Assembly (NCBI RefSeq): GCF_900107105.1
Contig: NZ_FNOT01000001.1
Span: 310,001-374,000, forward strand
Source of the DNA: Geodermatophilus africanus
GTDB lineage: Bacteria; Actinomycetota; Actinomycetes; Mycobacteriales; Geodermatophilaceae
Direction: 5' to 3'
Length of the DNA stretch: 64,000 nucleotides
Positions 1-7,657 of the stretch are shown one piece after another; within the stretch, counting starts at the first letter, position 1; every line of letters starts with the position of its first letter. The notes beneath the pieces are model-generated. The model searched no databases and had not been told where the DNA came from. It was given only the letters and a program-made list of their open reading frames with translations. The position numbers were made by a program, and so were the translations under genes.

Positions 1-654
1 CACCCCGCCGACGTCGATGTGCCCGCGCCCGCCGGCACCGCCGCGGGGCAGCAGCCGCCAGGCGAGGACGAACGCGACCACGCCGATCGGCACGTTGACG
101 TAGAAGATCCAGCGCCAGTCGGCCACCTGGAGCAGGAGCCCGCCGACGACCGGCCCGACGGCGGTGGACACCCCGACGACCGCGCCGAAGAGGCCGAAGG
201 CCCGGCCCCGCTCCCCGCCGCGGAACAGCTGCTGGATCAGCCCGGAGTTCTGCGGGGCCAGGACCCCGGCGCACAGCCCCTGGGCCAGCCGGGCGGCGAT
301 GAGCAGCCCCACGGTGGGCGCCGCCCCGGCCGCCGCGCTGCACAGCACGAACCCGGCCAGCCCGATGAGGAACATCCGCCGCCGGCCGAGGGCGTCGCCC
401 AGCCGGCCGGCGGGCACCAGCATGAGCGCGAAGGTGAGCGCGTAGCCGGAGACCACCCACTGCACCGCCGCCGCGGAGGCCCCGAGGTCGCGCTGCAGCG
501 TCGGCAGCGCCACCGACACGATGCTGACGTCGAGCAGGCTCATGAAGCCCGCGACGAGGGTGACCGACAGCGCCCGCCAGCGGCGGGGATCGGGCTCGTA
601 CCGGTCGGCGTCGGCCTCGAGACGTGGGTCGCGGACGATCGGCCGAGCCGTCAC
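1..654 (-). CDS. MFS drug exporter, DHA2/EmrB-QacA type (N-terminal part, runs off window)
   Basis: The frame is open from a GTG at 654 to the window edge, giving about 218 residues of the N-terminal half. An early membrane segment carries the LDVSIVSVALP signature (residues 41-51) typical of the 14-TM DHA2 family. The MFS loop motif GRLGDALGRRR lies at residues 83-93, and an antiporter-type motif C (GPVVGGLL) follows. The family expels drugs or other small molecules using the proton gradient at the plasma membrane. The GTG start is chosen because the charged cytoplasmic N-terminus leads straight into TM1. The substrate cannot be read from the sequence. Confidence 0.88.
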   Translation of the reverse strand, partial: MTARPIVRDPRLEADADRYEPDPRRWRALSVTLVAGFMSLLDVSIVSVALPTLQRDLGASAAAVQWVVSGYALTFALMLVPAGRLGDALGRRRMFLIGLAGFVLCSAAAGAAPTVGLLIAARLAQGLCAGVLAPQNSGLIQQLFRGGERGRAFGLFGAVVGVSTAVGPVVGGLLLQVADWRWIFYVNVPIGVVAFVLAWRLLPRGGAGGRGHIDVGGV

Positions 655-799
655 GGCGTCTCCAGGGTGGTGCGGGAGGGACGCACCGGGGGCTACCCCG
701 TGCCGTCCGTCCTGCACGCGGGAGCCCATGACCTCCGGCACTTCCCGGCCCGCGGGCCACGGCCGGACACTGCCGGGACCTGCGCCCCTGGGAGAGGCC

Positions 800-1264
800 A
801 TGTCGGGACTCCGCCGCACGCTCGTGACCGGCGCGCTGGCCGGTTACGCCGCCAGCCGCACGATGGACGCCGTCACCGGCGCCTTCCACGCCCGCCAGAG
901 CGAGGCCTCGCGGCGGCGGGAGGAGGAGATCACGCCGGGCGGCATGCTGGTCCAGCTCGGTCGCCAGCTGGGCGCGGCCGGCGGGCGGGAGCTCGACGAC
1001 GCGGCCGCCGGCCGGGTGGGGCTGGCCGCGCACCGGACGCTCGGCACCACCTACGGCGTCCTGGCGGCCCTGCTCGCCCGGCGCGGCGTGCACCCGGTCG
1101 CCGCCGGGCTGGCCGTCGGTGCGGCCGCCTGGCTCGTGGTCGACGAGGGCACCGCCCTGCCCACGGCCCGGCAGTACCCGCTGGTCAGTCACTCCCGCGG
1201 CGTGGTCGGCCACGCCACCGTCGGGCTGACCACCGGCGTCCTGCTCGCGCTGACCGGCGACTGA
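800..1264 (+). CDS. Hypothetical small membrane-associated protein
   Basis: The 154-residue protein starts at ATG 800 behind a GGGAGAGG ribosome-binding site. It is rich in Ala, Gly and Leu. Three moderately hydrophobic stretches are visible: near the N-terminus (TLVTGALAGYAASRTM), a longer one around residues 75-115 (TYGVLAALLARRG, then AAGLAVGAAAWLVV), and one at the C-terminus (ATVGLTTGVLLALTG). A charged Arg/Glu segment lies between the first two. I do not recognise the family. It converges on the histidine kinase and its stop is 4 bp from a repeat fragment. Coding is supported by the start signal and third-position GC. Confidence 0.6.
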   Translation: MSGLRRTLVTGALAGYAASRTMDAVTGAFHARQSEASRRREEEITPGGMLVQLGRQLGAAGGRELDDAAAGRVGLAAHRTLGTTYGVLAALLARRGVHPVAAGLAVGAAAWLVVDEGTALPTARQYPLVSHSRGVVGHATVGLTTGVLLALTGD

Positions 1265-1268
1265 GCAC

Positions 1269-1285
1269 GGACCCCCTGCCCCCTA
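1269..1285 (+). repeat. Partial type-A hairpin repeat (head only)
   Basis: This short copy of the head of the repeat (GGACCCCCTGCCCCCTA) lies between two convergent genes. Its last bases form the complement of the kinase's TAG stop codon at 1283-1285. The tail half of the element is missing. Confidence 0.6.
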
Positions 1286-2737
1286 GCCGGGGACGGCGGC
1301 GGCCTCGGTGAGCGGGAGGCGCACCTGGAAGCGGGTGTCGCCCGGCTCCGAGCGCACCCGCAGGTCACCGCCGTGCCGGGTGACGACGACCCGCCACGAC
1401 ACGTCGAGGCCCAGGCCGGTGCCCTGGCCGACCGGCTTGGTGGTGAAGAACGGCTCGAACACCCGCTGCCGCAGCTCCTCGGGGATGCCCGGACCGGTGT
1501 CGGCGACCTCGACCAGCGCGCACTCGCCCTCCCGGGCGGTGCGCAGGGTCAGCGTCCCCTCCCCCGCCATGCCCTCTCCGGTCATGGCGTCGAGGGCGTT
1601 GACGATCAGGTTGGTCCACACCTGGTTGAGCTCGCCGGGGTAGCCGGGCACTGGTGGCAGCGACCGGTCGTAGTCCTTGACCACGCGGACGCCCGGCGGG
1701 GTCTTGGCGCCGAGCATGACCAGCGTGGCGTCGAGCCCGGCGTGCAGGTCGGTGGGCTGGTACGGGGCGCGGTCGAGCTGGGAGTACTGGCGGGCGGCGT
1801 CCACCAGGCCGGAGATGCGGCCGGTGCTGTCGGCGATCTCGGCGAGCAGCGACTCGGTCTCCACGGCATAGGCCAGCCAGCGCAGCGCCGGCTCGAGGGC
1901 GGCGGGGTCGACGGAGTCGGCGACCCGCTGCAGGTCCGCGGGCCCGAGCCCGGCGCCGACGAAGACCCCGGCGAGCTCGTAGCCGCCGCCGATGTCGCGG
2001 TCGTCCAGCCAGTCGCCGAGCTCGTCCTCCCGGTCGGCGCGCTCGAGCGCGGTGAGCTCCGGGGCGCTGCCCACCCGGGCCACCAGCTCCTCCTGCAGCC
2101 CGGTCAGCGCCCGCAGCACCGCGCCGTCGAGCCGGCCCTCCGACAGCAGGGCCAGCTTGTGCCGCATGCCGGCGAACCGCTCGCGCAGCGCCGCCGCGGC
2201 CCGGGATGCGGCCGCGGCCGGGTTGTTGAGCTCGTGGGTGAGGCCCGCGGTCAGCTTGCCCAGCGCCAGCAGCCGCTCCCGCTGCGCGACCAGCTCCGCG
2301 GAGTTGCGCTGGCCGAGGAACAGGCCCTCCAGCAGGTGCACCGCCATCGGGTACCAGCGCCGGAACTCCGCGGCGAACCCCTCCGCGGGCACCTGCAGGA
2401 ACCGGCAGTCGGTGACCGCGCGCACCGTCGCCGGGTAGCGCTGCGGCAGCCGGTCGCCGAAGTAGAACTGCACCGCGCCGGAGTAGACGCCGCGGTGCGA
2501 CGTCCGGACCGTCTCGACCTCGCTGCCGCCCACCCGGCGGGACATGGCGAGCGTCCCGTCGAGCAGCACCGAGAAGCAGGTGGCCGGCTCCCCCTCGACC
2601 GACACGTCCGCGCCGGCCGGGAACGCGACGACCTCACCGTGCTCGGCGACCCAGGCCAGCTGTTCGTCGTCGAGGTCGGTGAACAGGAACAGCTCCCGCA
2701 GCTCAGCGGGGCCCAGCCGCTCCGGCGCGGTCGTCAT
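1283..2737 (-). CDS. Sensor histidine kinase with N-terminal cyclic-nucleotide-binding-type domain
   Basis: 484 residues. Residues about 10-130 form a cNMP-binding/Crp-type sensor (LLDGTLAMSRRV core). A HisKA region follows with the phosphoacceptor in LTHELNNP (His168). The HATPase part shows an N box (NQVWTNLIVNALDAM), G1 (DTGPGIP), F (FEPFFTTK) and G2 (GQGTGLGL). There are no membrane segments, so it is cytosolic. Its ATG overlaps the TGA of the upstream receiver/reductase gene (ATGA), so the two are co-translated and that protein is the likely partner. The stop codon falls in a repeat fragment. The signal sensed is unknown; redox state or a nucleotide are both possible. Confidence 0.92.
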   Translation of the reverse strand: MTTAPERLGPAELRELFLFTDLDDEQLAWVAEHGEVVAFPAGADVSVEGEPATCFSVLLDGTLAMSRRVGGSEVETVRTSHRGVYSGAVQFYFGDRLPQRYPATVRAVTDCRFLQVPAEGFAAEFRRWYPMAVHLLEGLFLGQRNSAELVAQRERLLALGKLTAGLTHELNNPAAAASRAAAALRERFAGMRHKLALLSEGRLDGAVLRALTGLQEELVARVGSAPELTALERADREDELGDWLDDRDIGGGYELAGVFVGAGLGPADLQRVADSVDPAALEPALRWLAYAVETESLLAEIADSTGRISGLVDAARQYSQLDRAPYQPTDLHAGLDATLVMLGAKTPPGVRVVKDYDRSLPPVPGYPGELNQVWTNLIVNALDAMTGEGMAGEGTLTLRTAREGECALVEVADTGPGIPEELRQRVFEPFFTTKPVGQGTGLGLDVSWRVVVTRHGGDLRVRSEPGDTRFQVRLPLTEAAAVPG

Positions 2738-4392
2738 CGTTCCTCCAGGTACCGGTGCACCAGCGTGACCGCCATGGCGCCCTCGCCGACGGCCGAGGCG
2801 ACGCGCTTCACCGAGTCCGCGCGCACGTCGCCCGCGACGAAGACCCCCGGCAGGCTGGTCTCCAGCAGGTACGGGTCGCGGTCGAGGTCCCAGCCGGCCG
2901 GACGGCGTCCCTCGCGCAGCAGCGCCGGGCCGGTGGGGATGAACCCGCGCTCGTCGCGGACGACGGCGCCGTCGAGCCAGCCGGTGCGCGGCGCGCCGCC
3001 GATGAAGACGAACAGGTGGCTGGCCGGCAGCGTCTCCCGTTCGCCGGTCCGGGTGTCCTCGACCGTGAGCGCCTCCAGGTGCCCGTCGCCCTGCGCCTGC
3101 GCCACGATCGTGCAGGTGCGGACCCGGATCGCCTCGATCCCGGCGATCTGCTCGATCAGGTAGGCCGACATCGACGCCTCCAGCGAGGACCCGCGCACCA
3201 GCAGGCTCACCGAGCTCGCGTACCGGGAGAAGAAGACCGCCGCCTGGCCGGCCGAGTTCGCTCCGCCCACGATGTACACGTCGCTGTCGGCGCACTCGGC
3301 CGCCTCGGTCATCGCCGAGCCGTAGTAGACGCCGCGGCCGGTCAGGTCGTCGACCCCGTCCACGCCGAGGCTCCGGTAGGAGACGCCGGTGGCCAGGACG
3401 ACGGCGTGCGCGGCGATCCGCCGGCCGTCGTCGAGGTGCAGCACTCGCTTGGGGCCGTGCGCCTCCAGGGCCACCACGTCGCGGGCCAGCAGCAGCTCGG
3501 CGCCGAACTTCACCGCCTGCCGGCGGGCGCGATCGGCGAGCTGCCCGCCCGACACGCCGTCGGGGAAGCCGAGGTAGTTCTCGATCCGGCTGCTCTGCCC
3601 GGCCTGCCCGCCAGTGGCCTCGCGCTCGACGAGCACGGTGCGCAGCCCCTCGGACGCGCCGTACACGGCCGCCCCCAGCCCGGCGGGTCCGCCCCCGACG
3701 ACGACCAGGTCGTAGAACTCCTCGCGGGCCTCCACCGCCAGGCCGGCGACGGCGGCGAGCTCGGCCTCGGTCGGGCGCCGCAGCACCCGGGCGTCGGCGG
3801 TGACGATCACGGGGACGTCGTCCGGGCCGGCGCCCGCGGCGGCGAGGATCCGTCGCCCGTCCGGCTCGTCGACGTTGAACCACCGGTAGGGGACGGCGTT
3901 GCGGGCCAGCAGGTCGCGGGCGCGGAAGGACGGCGCCGACCAGCGGTGGCCGACCAGCTTGACGCCGCGCACCTCCGGGTCCGGGGTGTCCCGCCAGGCC
4001 TCGAGCATCGCGTCGACGACCGGGTAGAGCTTCTCCTCGGGCGGGTCCCACGGCTTGAGCAGGTAGGAGTCGACGTCGACCACGTTGATCGCCGCGATGG
4101 CGGCGTCGGTGTCGGCGTACGCGGTGAGCAGTGCCCGGCGGGCCCGCGGCACCAGGTCCATCGCCCGCTCGAGGAACTCCACGCCGTTCATCTCCGGCAT
4201 CCGGTGGTCGGCCAGCAGCACCGCCACCGGGTCGCCGCGCAGCTTCAGCTCACGCAGCGCCTCCAGCGCCTCCGCGCCCGAGCCGGCGCGCAGCACGCGG
4301 TGGCCCTCGCCGTAGCGCCGGCGCAGGTCGCGGGCGACGGCGCGCGAGACGGCCGGATCGTCGTCGACGGTGAGCAGCACGGGGCGGGCCAT
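2734..4392 (-). CDS. Receiver domain fused to thioredoxin-reductase-like FAD oxidoreductase
   Basis: 552 residues. A CheY-like receiver occupies residues 1-125, with acidic D10-D12, phosphoacceptor D62 (LLADHRMPEMNG), T90 and K113 (LLKPWD). Residues about 140-215 look like a glutaredoxin-type fold without cysteines (VGHRWSAPSF). Residues 228-552 match thioredoxin reductase: FAD motif GGGPAG (233-238), NADPH motif GGANSAGQ (376-383) and a C-terminal GVFVAGD motif. The redox-active CATC of true thioredoxin reductases is replaced by GSAM (358-361), so dithiol reduction of thioredoxin is unlikely. RBS GGAGG precedes the ATG. The gene is coupled to the kinase downstream. The likely role is a phosphorylation-controlled flavin switch, which is inference. 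Confidence 0.92.
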   Translation of the reverse strand: MARPVLLTVDDDPAVSRAVARDLRRRYGEGHRVLRAGSGAEALEALRELKLRGDPVAVLLADHRMPEMNGVEFLERAMDLVPRARRALLTAYADTDAAIAAINVVDVDSYLLKPWDPPEEKLYPVVDAMLEAWRDTPDPEVRGVKLVGHRWSAPSFRARDLLARNAVPYRWFNVDEPDGRRILAAAGAGPDDVPVIVTADARVLRRPTEAELAAVAGLAVEAREEFYDLVVVGGGPAGLGAAVYGASEGLRTVLVEREATGGQAGQSSRIENYLGFPDGVSGGQLADRARRQAVKFGAELLLARDVVALEAHGPKRVLHLDDGRRIAAHAVVLATGVSYRSLGVDGVDDLTGRGVYYGSAMTEAAECADSDVYIVGGANSAGQAAVFFSRYASSVSLLVRGSSLEASMSAYLIEQIAGIEAIRVRTCTIVAQAQGDGHLEALTVEDTRTGERETLPASHLFVFIGGAPRTGWLDGAVVRDERGFIPTGPALLREGRRPAGWDLDRDPYLLETSLPGVFVAGDVRADSVKRVASAVGEGAMAVTLVHRYLEER

Positions 4393-4510
4393 GGCGGCCT
4401 CCTGTCCGGCCCGCCGGGGAGGGCGGGAGCCGGTCGGTGCGGACGGCGTCCTCGCCGGGTGGCCGCCACGCTAGCCCGGGAGGACCGCGCGGCGACAGCA
4501 TCGCGGCGGC

Positions 4511-4879
4511 TCAGCCGCGGCGGACCGGCGGGGGGAACGTCTCGCGGACCGCGGCCATGTCCAGCTCGCGGATCGTGGCGATGAGCAGCTCGACGGAGTC
4601 CTCGGGCAGCCAGCCCGGCTCGGCGAACACCGGCACGCCGTCGCGGAACACCATGAGGCTCGGCGCCCGCTGCACCCCGACCGCGGCGGCCAGTGCCGGC
4701 TCGGCGGGCAGGTCGACGGCGCGGAAGCGCAGGTCCGGGTGGCGGTCGGCGGCGGCGTCGAAGACCTGGGCGAACGCGCGGCTGGAGCCCGACGCCGCGT
4801 CGCGGAAGTCGACCAGCACGATGCCCGCGGCCTGCGTCGCCGCCGCGAAGTCCTCGCCGGAGAGGCGCGTCGTCCCCAT
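4511..4879 (-). CDS. Thioredoxin-like protein without active-site cysteines
   Basis: 122 residues from an ATG preceded by GGGAGGTCGG. The thioredoxin fold is recognisable: the VLVDFRD strand, the AVDLPAEPALAAAVGVQRAPSL region with the cis-Pro loop (QRAPS), and the strand MVFRDGVPVF. Where CGPC should stand the sequence reads ASGSS, and the whole protein contains no cysteine. It therefore cannot act as a dithiol reductase and is more likely a binding or scaffold module. It lies 118 bp upstream of the cysteine-less reductase fusion on the same strand and is divergent from the UBP zinc-finger gene. A joint role of the four genes is inferred. Confidence 0.82.
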   Translation of the reverse strand: MGTTRLSGEDFAAATQAAGIVLVDFRDAASGSSRAFAQVFDAAADRHPDLRFRAVDLPAEPALAAAVGVQRAPSLMVFRDGVPVFAEPGWLPEDSVELLIATIRELDMAAVRETFPPPVRRG

Positions 4880-4951
4880 GCCGACCTCCCTCCCCCACCG
4901 AGTGTGCACCGCCGCCGGCCGGAGGGCTTCCGGACAGCGGTCCGGCGTCCC

Positions 4952-4965
4952 TACCGTGGGCGCCG
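4952..4965 (+). promoter_or_regulatory. -10 element for leaderless UBP zinc-finger gene
   Basis: TACCGT at 4952-4957 ends 8 nt before the GTG at 4965, the spacing expected when transcription starts on the start codon. No Shine-Dalgarno sequence lies before this GTG. The same arrangement recurs at 26095, 43471, 54985 and 62222. Confidence 0.5.
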
Positions 4966-5312
4966 TGGACGCCGCCGCTGCGATCGACCCGTCCGTGCCG
5001 CCGAGCGGCACGGGGTGCGTGGAGTGCTTGGCCCTCGGCGGGTGGTGGTTCCACCTGCGCCGCTGCGCCGCCTGCGGGCACGTCGGCTGCTGCGACTCCT
5101 CGCCCGCGCAGCACGCACAGGGGCACGCCGGCGCGACCGGGCACCCGGTGATCCGCAGCTTCGAGCCCGGTGAGAGCTGGTTCTGGGACTACACCCGGGA
5201 GCAGGCCGTCGCCGGGCCCGAGCTCGCCCCGCCGGCGCACCACCCGCTCGACCAGCCCGCCCCCGGGCCGCGCGGGCGGGTACCGGCCGACTGGCGGTCC
5301 CGGCTGCACTGA
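4965..5312 (+). CDS. UBP-type zinc-finger protein
   Basis: 115 residues. Nearly all of the protein is a ZnF-UBP domain: CVEC (residues 17-20 from this start), then CAACGHVGCCD and three spaced histidines (QHAQGHAGATGH), followed by the SWFWDY motif seen in bacterial copies. In eukaryotes this fold binds ubiquitin tails; bacterial stand-alone copies have no settled function. I chose GTG 4965 because it follows a well-placed -10 hexamer; GTG 4956 is possible. From memory, such proteins often neighbour receiver/thioredoxin-reductase fusions and cNMP-type kinases in actinobacteria, as here. It is divergent from the thioredoxin-like gene with an 85-bp gap. Confidence 0.85.
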   Translation: MDAAAAIDPSVPPSGTGCVECLALGGWWFHLRRCAACGHVGCCDSSPAQHAQGHAGATGHPVIRSFEPGESWFWDYTREQAVAGPELAPPAHHPLDQPAPGPRGRVPADWRSRLH

Positions 5313-5360
5313 ACGACGGCAGGACGGTCCCGACCGCGCTCCCCGTGCCACGGTGGTCCC

Positions 5361-5702
5361 GTGGACGAGCTGTTCGCCGGAATCGCGGTCGCCGACTTCC
5401 CGCGCGCGCTGGAGTGGTACCGGCGGCTGTTCGGGCGCGACCCCGACGTCGTCGCGCACGACCGGGAGGTGCTGTGGCAGGTGTCCGGCACCGGGTGGGT
5501 GTTCGTCGTCGAGGACGCCGTGCGCGCCGGCCGCGGCCTGGTCGCCGTCTCGGTGCCGGACCTGGACGGCCTGCTGCGCGACCTGGCGGCGCGGAGCATC
5601 CGCAGCGGCCCGGTCACGCGCGAGGGCGAGGACGCGCGCAAGGCGGTCGTCCCCGACCCCGAGGGGAACTCGATCGCGTTCATCGAGGTCGCCGGGGCGT
5701 AG
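5361..5702 (+). CDS. VOC-superfamily (glyoxalase/bleomycin resistance-like) protein
   Basis: 113 residues from GTG 5361. The single-domain VOC pattern is clear: an N-terminal FAGIAVADFPRALEWYRRLF with the usual strand-helix turn, a central VSVPDLDGLL, and the C-terminal DPEGNSIAFIEV that normally supplies a metal-ligand Glu. Members dimerise to form metal-binding or ligand-binding pockets. Function ranges from lactoylglutathione lyase to antibiotic binding, and nothing here narrows it. It is convergent with the TetR gene, with 29 bp between them. Confidence 0.82.
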   Translation: MDELFAGIAVADFPRALEWYRRLFGRDPDVVAHDREVLWQVSGTGWVFVVEDAVRAGRGLVAVSVPDLDGLLRDLAARSIRSGPVTREGEDARKAVVPDPEGNSIAFIEVAGA

Positions 5703-5731
5703 GGGCACGGGGACCCCGCCTCCGGCGGCCC

Positions 5732-6436
5732 TCAGCGGGCGGTGAGGTAGGCGACGACGAGGTCGCCGAGCATCCGGCGCTGCTGGTCGCGCAGCGCGGG
5801 GTCGAGCATGTCCCGGCCGAAGAGGGCACGCCACGTGTACCGGTTCGCGGTGCGGTAGATGCAGAAGCCGCTGATCACCTGGTGCACGTCCAGCGCCTCG
5901 ACGTCGTCCCGGAAGACGCCGGCCTCCCGTCCGCGGGCGAGGATCCGCCCGAGGACGTCCAGGGCGCGGGTGTTGAGGTTGGACAACCGCTCCGAGCGGG
6001 CGACGTGCTCGGCGCGGTGGATGTTCTCGATGCTCACCAGCCGGATGAAGTCCGGGTGCGCCTCGTGGTGGTCGAAGGTCAGCCCGGCCAGCGCGCGGAT
6101 GGCCTCGACCGGGTCGAGGTGCTCGACGTCGAGCTTCTGCTCGAGATCGCGGATCCGGCTGTAGGACCGCTCCAGGACGGCGACGTAGAGCTGCTCCTTG
6201 CCGCCGAAGTAGTAGTAGATCATCCGCTTGGTCGTGCTGGTCTTGGCGGCGATCTCGTCGACCCGCGCCCCGGCGTACCCCCGGTCGGCGAACTCCGTGG
6301 TCGCCACGTCGAGGATCTCCGCACGGGTGCGCTCGGCGTCGCGCTGACGCGGCGGCTCGGACACGGACCCGAGGGAGGGGACGGACCCGTCGGGCAGCGG
6401 GTGGGCGGCGGACGACACGGCTGGGGACCTCTTCAC
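5732..6436 (-). CDS. TetR/AcrR family transcriptional regulator
   Basis: 234 residues from GTG 6436. That start overlaps the TGA of the upstream Gfo/Idh gene as GTGA, which is why I prefer it over GTG 6418 (228 aa). The N-terminal TetR helix-turn-helix is evident around residues 30-75: RAEILDVATTEFADRGY, then VDEIAAKTSTTKRMIYYYF with GGKEQLY. The C-terminal ligand domain is all-helical. As the only regulator in the quinate/shikimate-like block, it is the best candidate to bind the two TTGGTACA sites in the transporter/dehydrogenase intergenic region. That link is inferred. Confidence 0.9.
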   Translation of the reverse strand: MKRSPAVSSAAHPLPDGSVPSLGSVSEPPRQRDAERTRAEILDVATTEFADRGYAGARVDEIAAKTSTTKRMIYYYFGGKEQLYVAVLERSYSRIRDLEQKLDVEHLDPVEAIRALAGLTFDHHEAHPDFIRLVSIENIHRAEHVARSERLSNLNTRALDVLGRILARGREAGVFRDDVEALDVHQVISGFCIYRTANRYTWRALFGRDMLDPALRDQQRRMLGDLVVAYLTAR

Positions 6437-7533
6437 GGCGGGGGACGGACCCCGAGCGTAGGACGGTTCGCCGCGGCGCCCGGCAGGTCCACCGGCCGCC
6501 CGGTGGCGGCGGACTCGACGACCGCGGCCAGCACCCGGAGGGTCGCCAGCCCGTCCCGGCCGCTGCACAGCGGCTCGGCCTCCCCCCGGACGACCGCGGC
6601 GAAGTGCTCGACCTGCGCGGCCAGCGGGTCCCGGCGCGGCACCTCGACGGTGGCCGTCTCGAACGGCTCCCGCCACGAGGGCGGACCGGTGGAGGTGCGC
6701 AGCCGCATCGTGGGGATCGACAACGACCCGGCCGTGCCGGCGAGGTGGTAGCAGTCCTCGTCCGGGTGGCTGGGGTAGCTCGTGTCCTCCCCCGAGGTCT
6801 GCTCCCACGAGCGCGGCGAGGCGGCCGCGTCGGAGAGCAGGAAGGTGCCCAGCGCCCCGTTCGCGAAGGTGAGCACCACGGCCGCCGTGTCCTCGACCGG
6901 GAGACCGCGGACGGCGTCCGACGTCGTGGCCTGCACCCGGACGACGTCCCCGACGAGCCACCGCAGGCCGTCCACCTCGTGCACCAGGTTGATCAGCACC
7001 GGCCCGCCGCCCGGCTGCCGCCGCCAGCCCCCGCCGACGTCGAAGTAGTCGTCGGGCTTGGCGAACAGGGCGGTGCCCACGACGGCGACGAGCCGGCCGA
7101 GCACGCCCCCGGCCACGATCTCCCGGGCCCGGGCCAGGAGCGGGCTGTGCCGGCGGTGGTGCCCCACGAGCAGCGGGACGCCGGCCGCCTCGGCCGCTTC
7201 CACCAGCCGGGTGGCGGCCGCGACGGTGTCGCCGACGGGCTTCTCGACGAGCGTCGGCACGCCCGCTGCGACGCACGCCAGGCCGCCGTCGACGTGCAGC
7301 CGGTTGGGCGTGGCGAGCACCACGCCGTCGGGCCGGTCGCGCTCGAGGAGCTCGGCCAGCGACCGGTACCGGGGGACGCCGTACCGGTCGGCGACGGCGT
7401 CCCCGGCGGGGCCGGGGTCGACCACCGCGACCAGTCGCGTCGCCGGGCAGGCGGCGACCTCCCCGGCGTGACGCCGGCCGATCAGGCCGGCGCCGACCAC
7501 GGCGATCCGCACGCCGGCGGGTGTTGCGGTCAC
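6433..7533 (-). CDS. Gfo/Idh/MocA family NAD(P)-dependent oxidoreductase
   Basis: 366 residues. The N-terminal Rossmann fold has VVGAGLIGRRH (residues 11-21). The family Lys-Pro motif appears as LVEKPVGDT. The C-terminal half is the mixed alpha/beta substrate domain, including WRRQPGGGPVLINLVHEVD, where His serves in related enzymes. Such enzymes oxidise or reduce cyclic polyols and sugars (inositols, glucose-fructose and similar). It lies in one operon with the TetR gene and next to shikimate/quinate-type genes, so a quinate-like cyclitol is a plausible substrate. The substrate is not determined by sequence. Confidence 0.88.
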   Translation of the reverse strand: MTATPAGVRIAVVGAGLIGRRHAGEVAACPATRLVAVVDPGPAGDAVADRYGVPRYRSLAELLERDRPDGVVLATPNRLHVDGGLACVAAGVPTLVEKPVGDTVAAATRLVEAAEAAGVPLLVGHHRRHSPLLARAREIVAGGVLGRLVAVVGTALFAKPDDYFDVGGGWRRQPGGGPVLINLVHEVDGLRWLVGDVVRVQATTSDAVRGLPVEDTAAVVLTFANGALGTFLLSDAAASPRSWEQTSGEDTSYPSHPDEDCYHLAGTAGSLSIPTMRLRTSTGPPSWREPFETATVEVPRRDPLAAQVEHFAAVVRGEAEPLCSGRDGLATLRVLAAVVESAATGRPVDLPGAAANRPTLGVRPPP

Positions 7534-7558
7534 GTCGCCTCCCGGACGTCAGGGAGCC

Positions 7559-7592
7559 CGTGACCGGGCCGACGGGGGTCGGCCCGGTCACG
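7559..7592 (-). terminator. Perfect 15-bp stem hairpin behind the MHS transporter gene
   Basis: CGTGACCGGGCCGAC and its exact reverse complement flank a GGGG loop. There is no T tract. On the minus strand it follows the repeat that ends the transporter gene, and it precedes the Gfo/Idh start by 25 bp, so a terminator between the two transcripts is likely. Confidence 0.6.
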
Positions 7593-7599
7593 GGGGGAT

Positions 7600-7657
7600 G
7601 GCCCCCTGCAGGGTCCCGCCGCGAGCCTGCGAGTGGCGGGGGGCAGGGGGGCCTTTC
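7600..7657 (-). repeat. Type-A hairpin repeat
   Basis: Full copy read on the minus strand. The head AAGGCCCCCCTGCCCCCCGCC lies within 2-3 nt of the transporter TGA (7658-7660), the loop is CTCGCAGGCTCGCG, and the tail ends in CCTGCAGGGGGCC. Head and tail pair, so it can act as a terminator. Further copies are at 10178, 12098, 16233, 33053, 36019, 38298 and 63682. Confidence 0.85.

Noticed and set aside
19..1311. Long plus-strand frame of 430 codons
   Set aside because: It is the antisense shadow of the MFS gene and out of frame with the 800-1264 gene; its Pro/Arg/Gly-rich translation has no domain.
2755..4584. 609-codon plus-strand frame over the reductase fusion
   Set aside because: Low-complexity antisense translation; the minus strand carries the full receiver and FAD domains.
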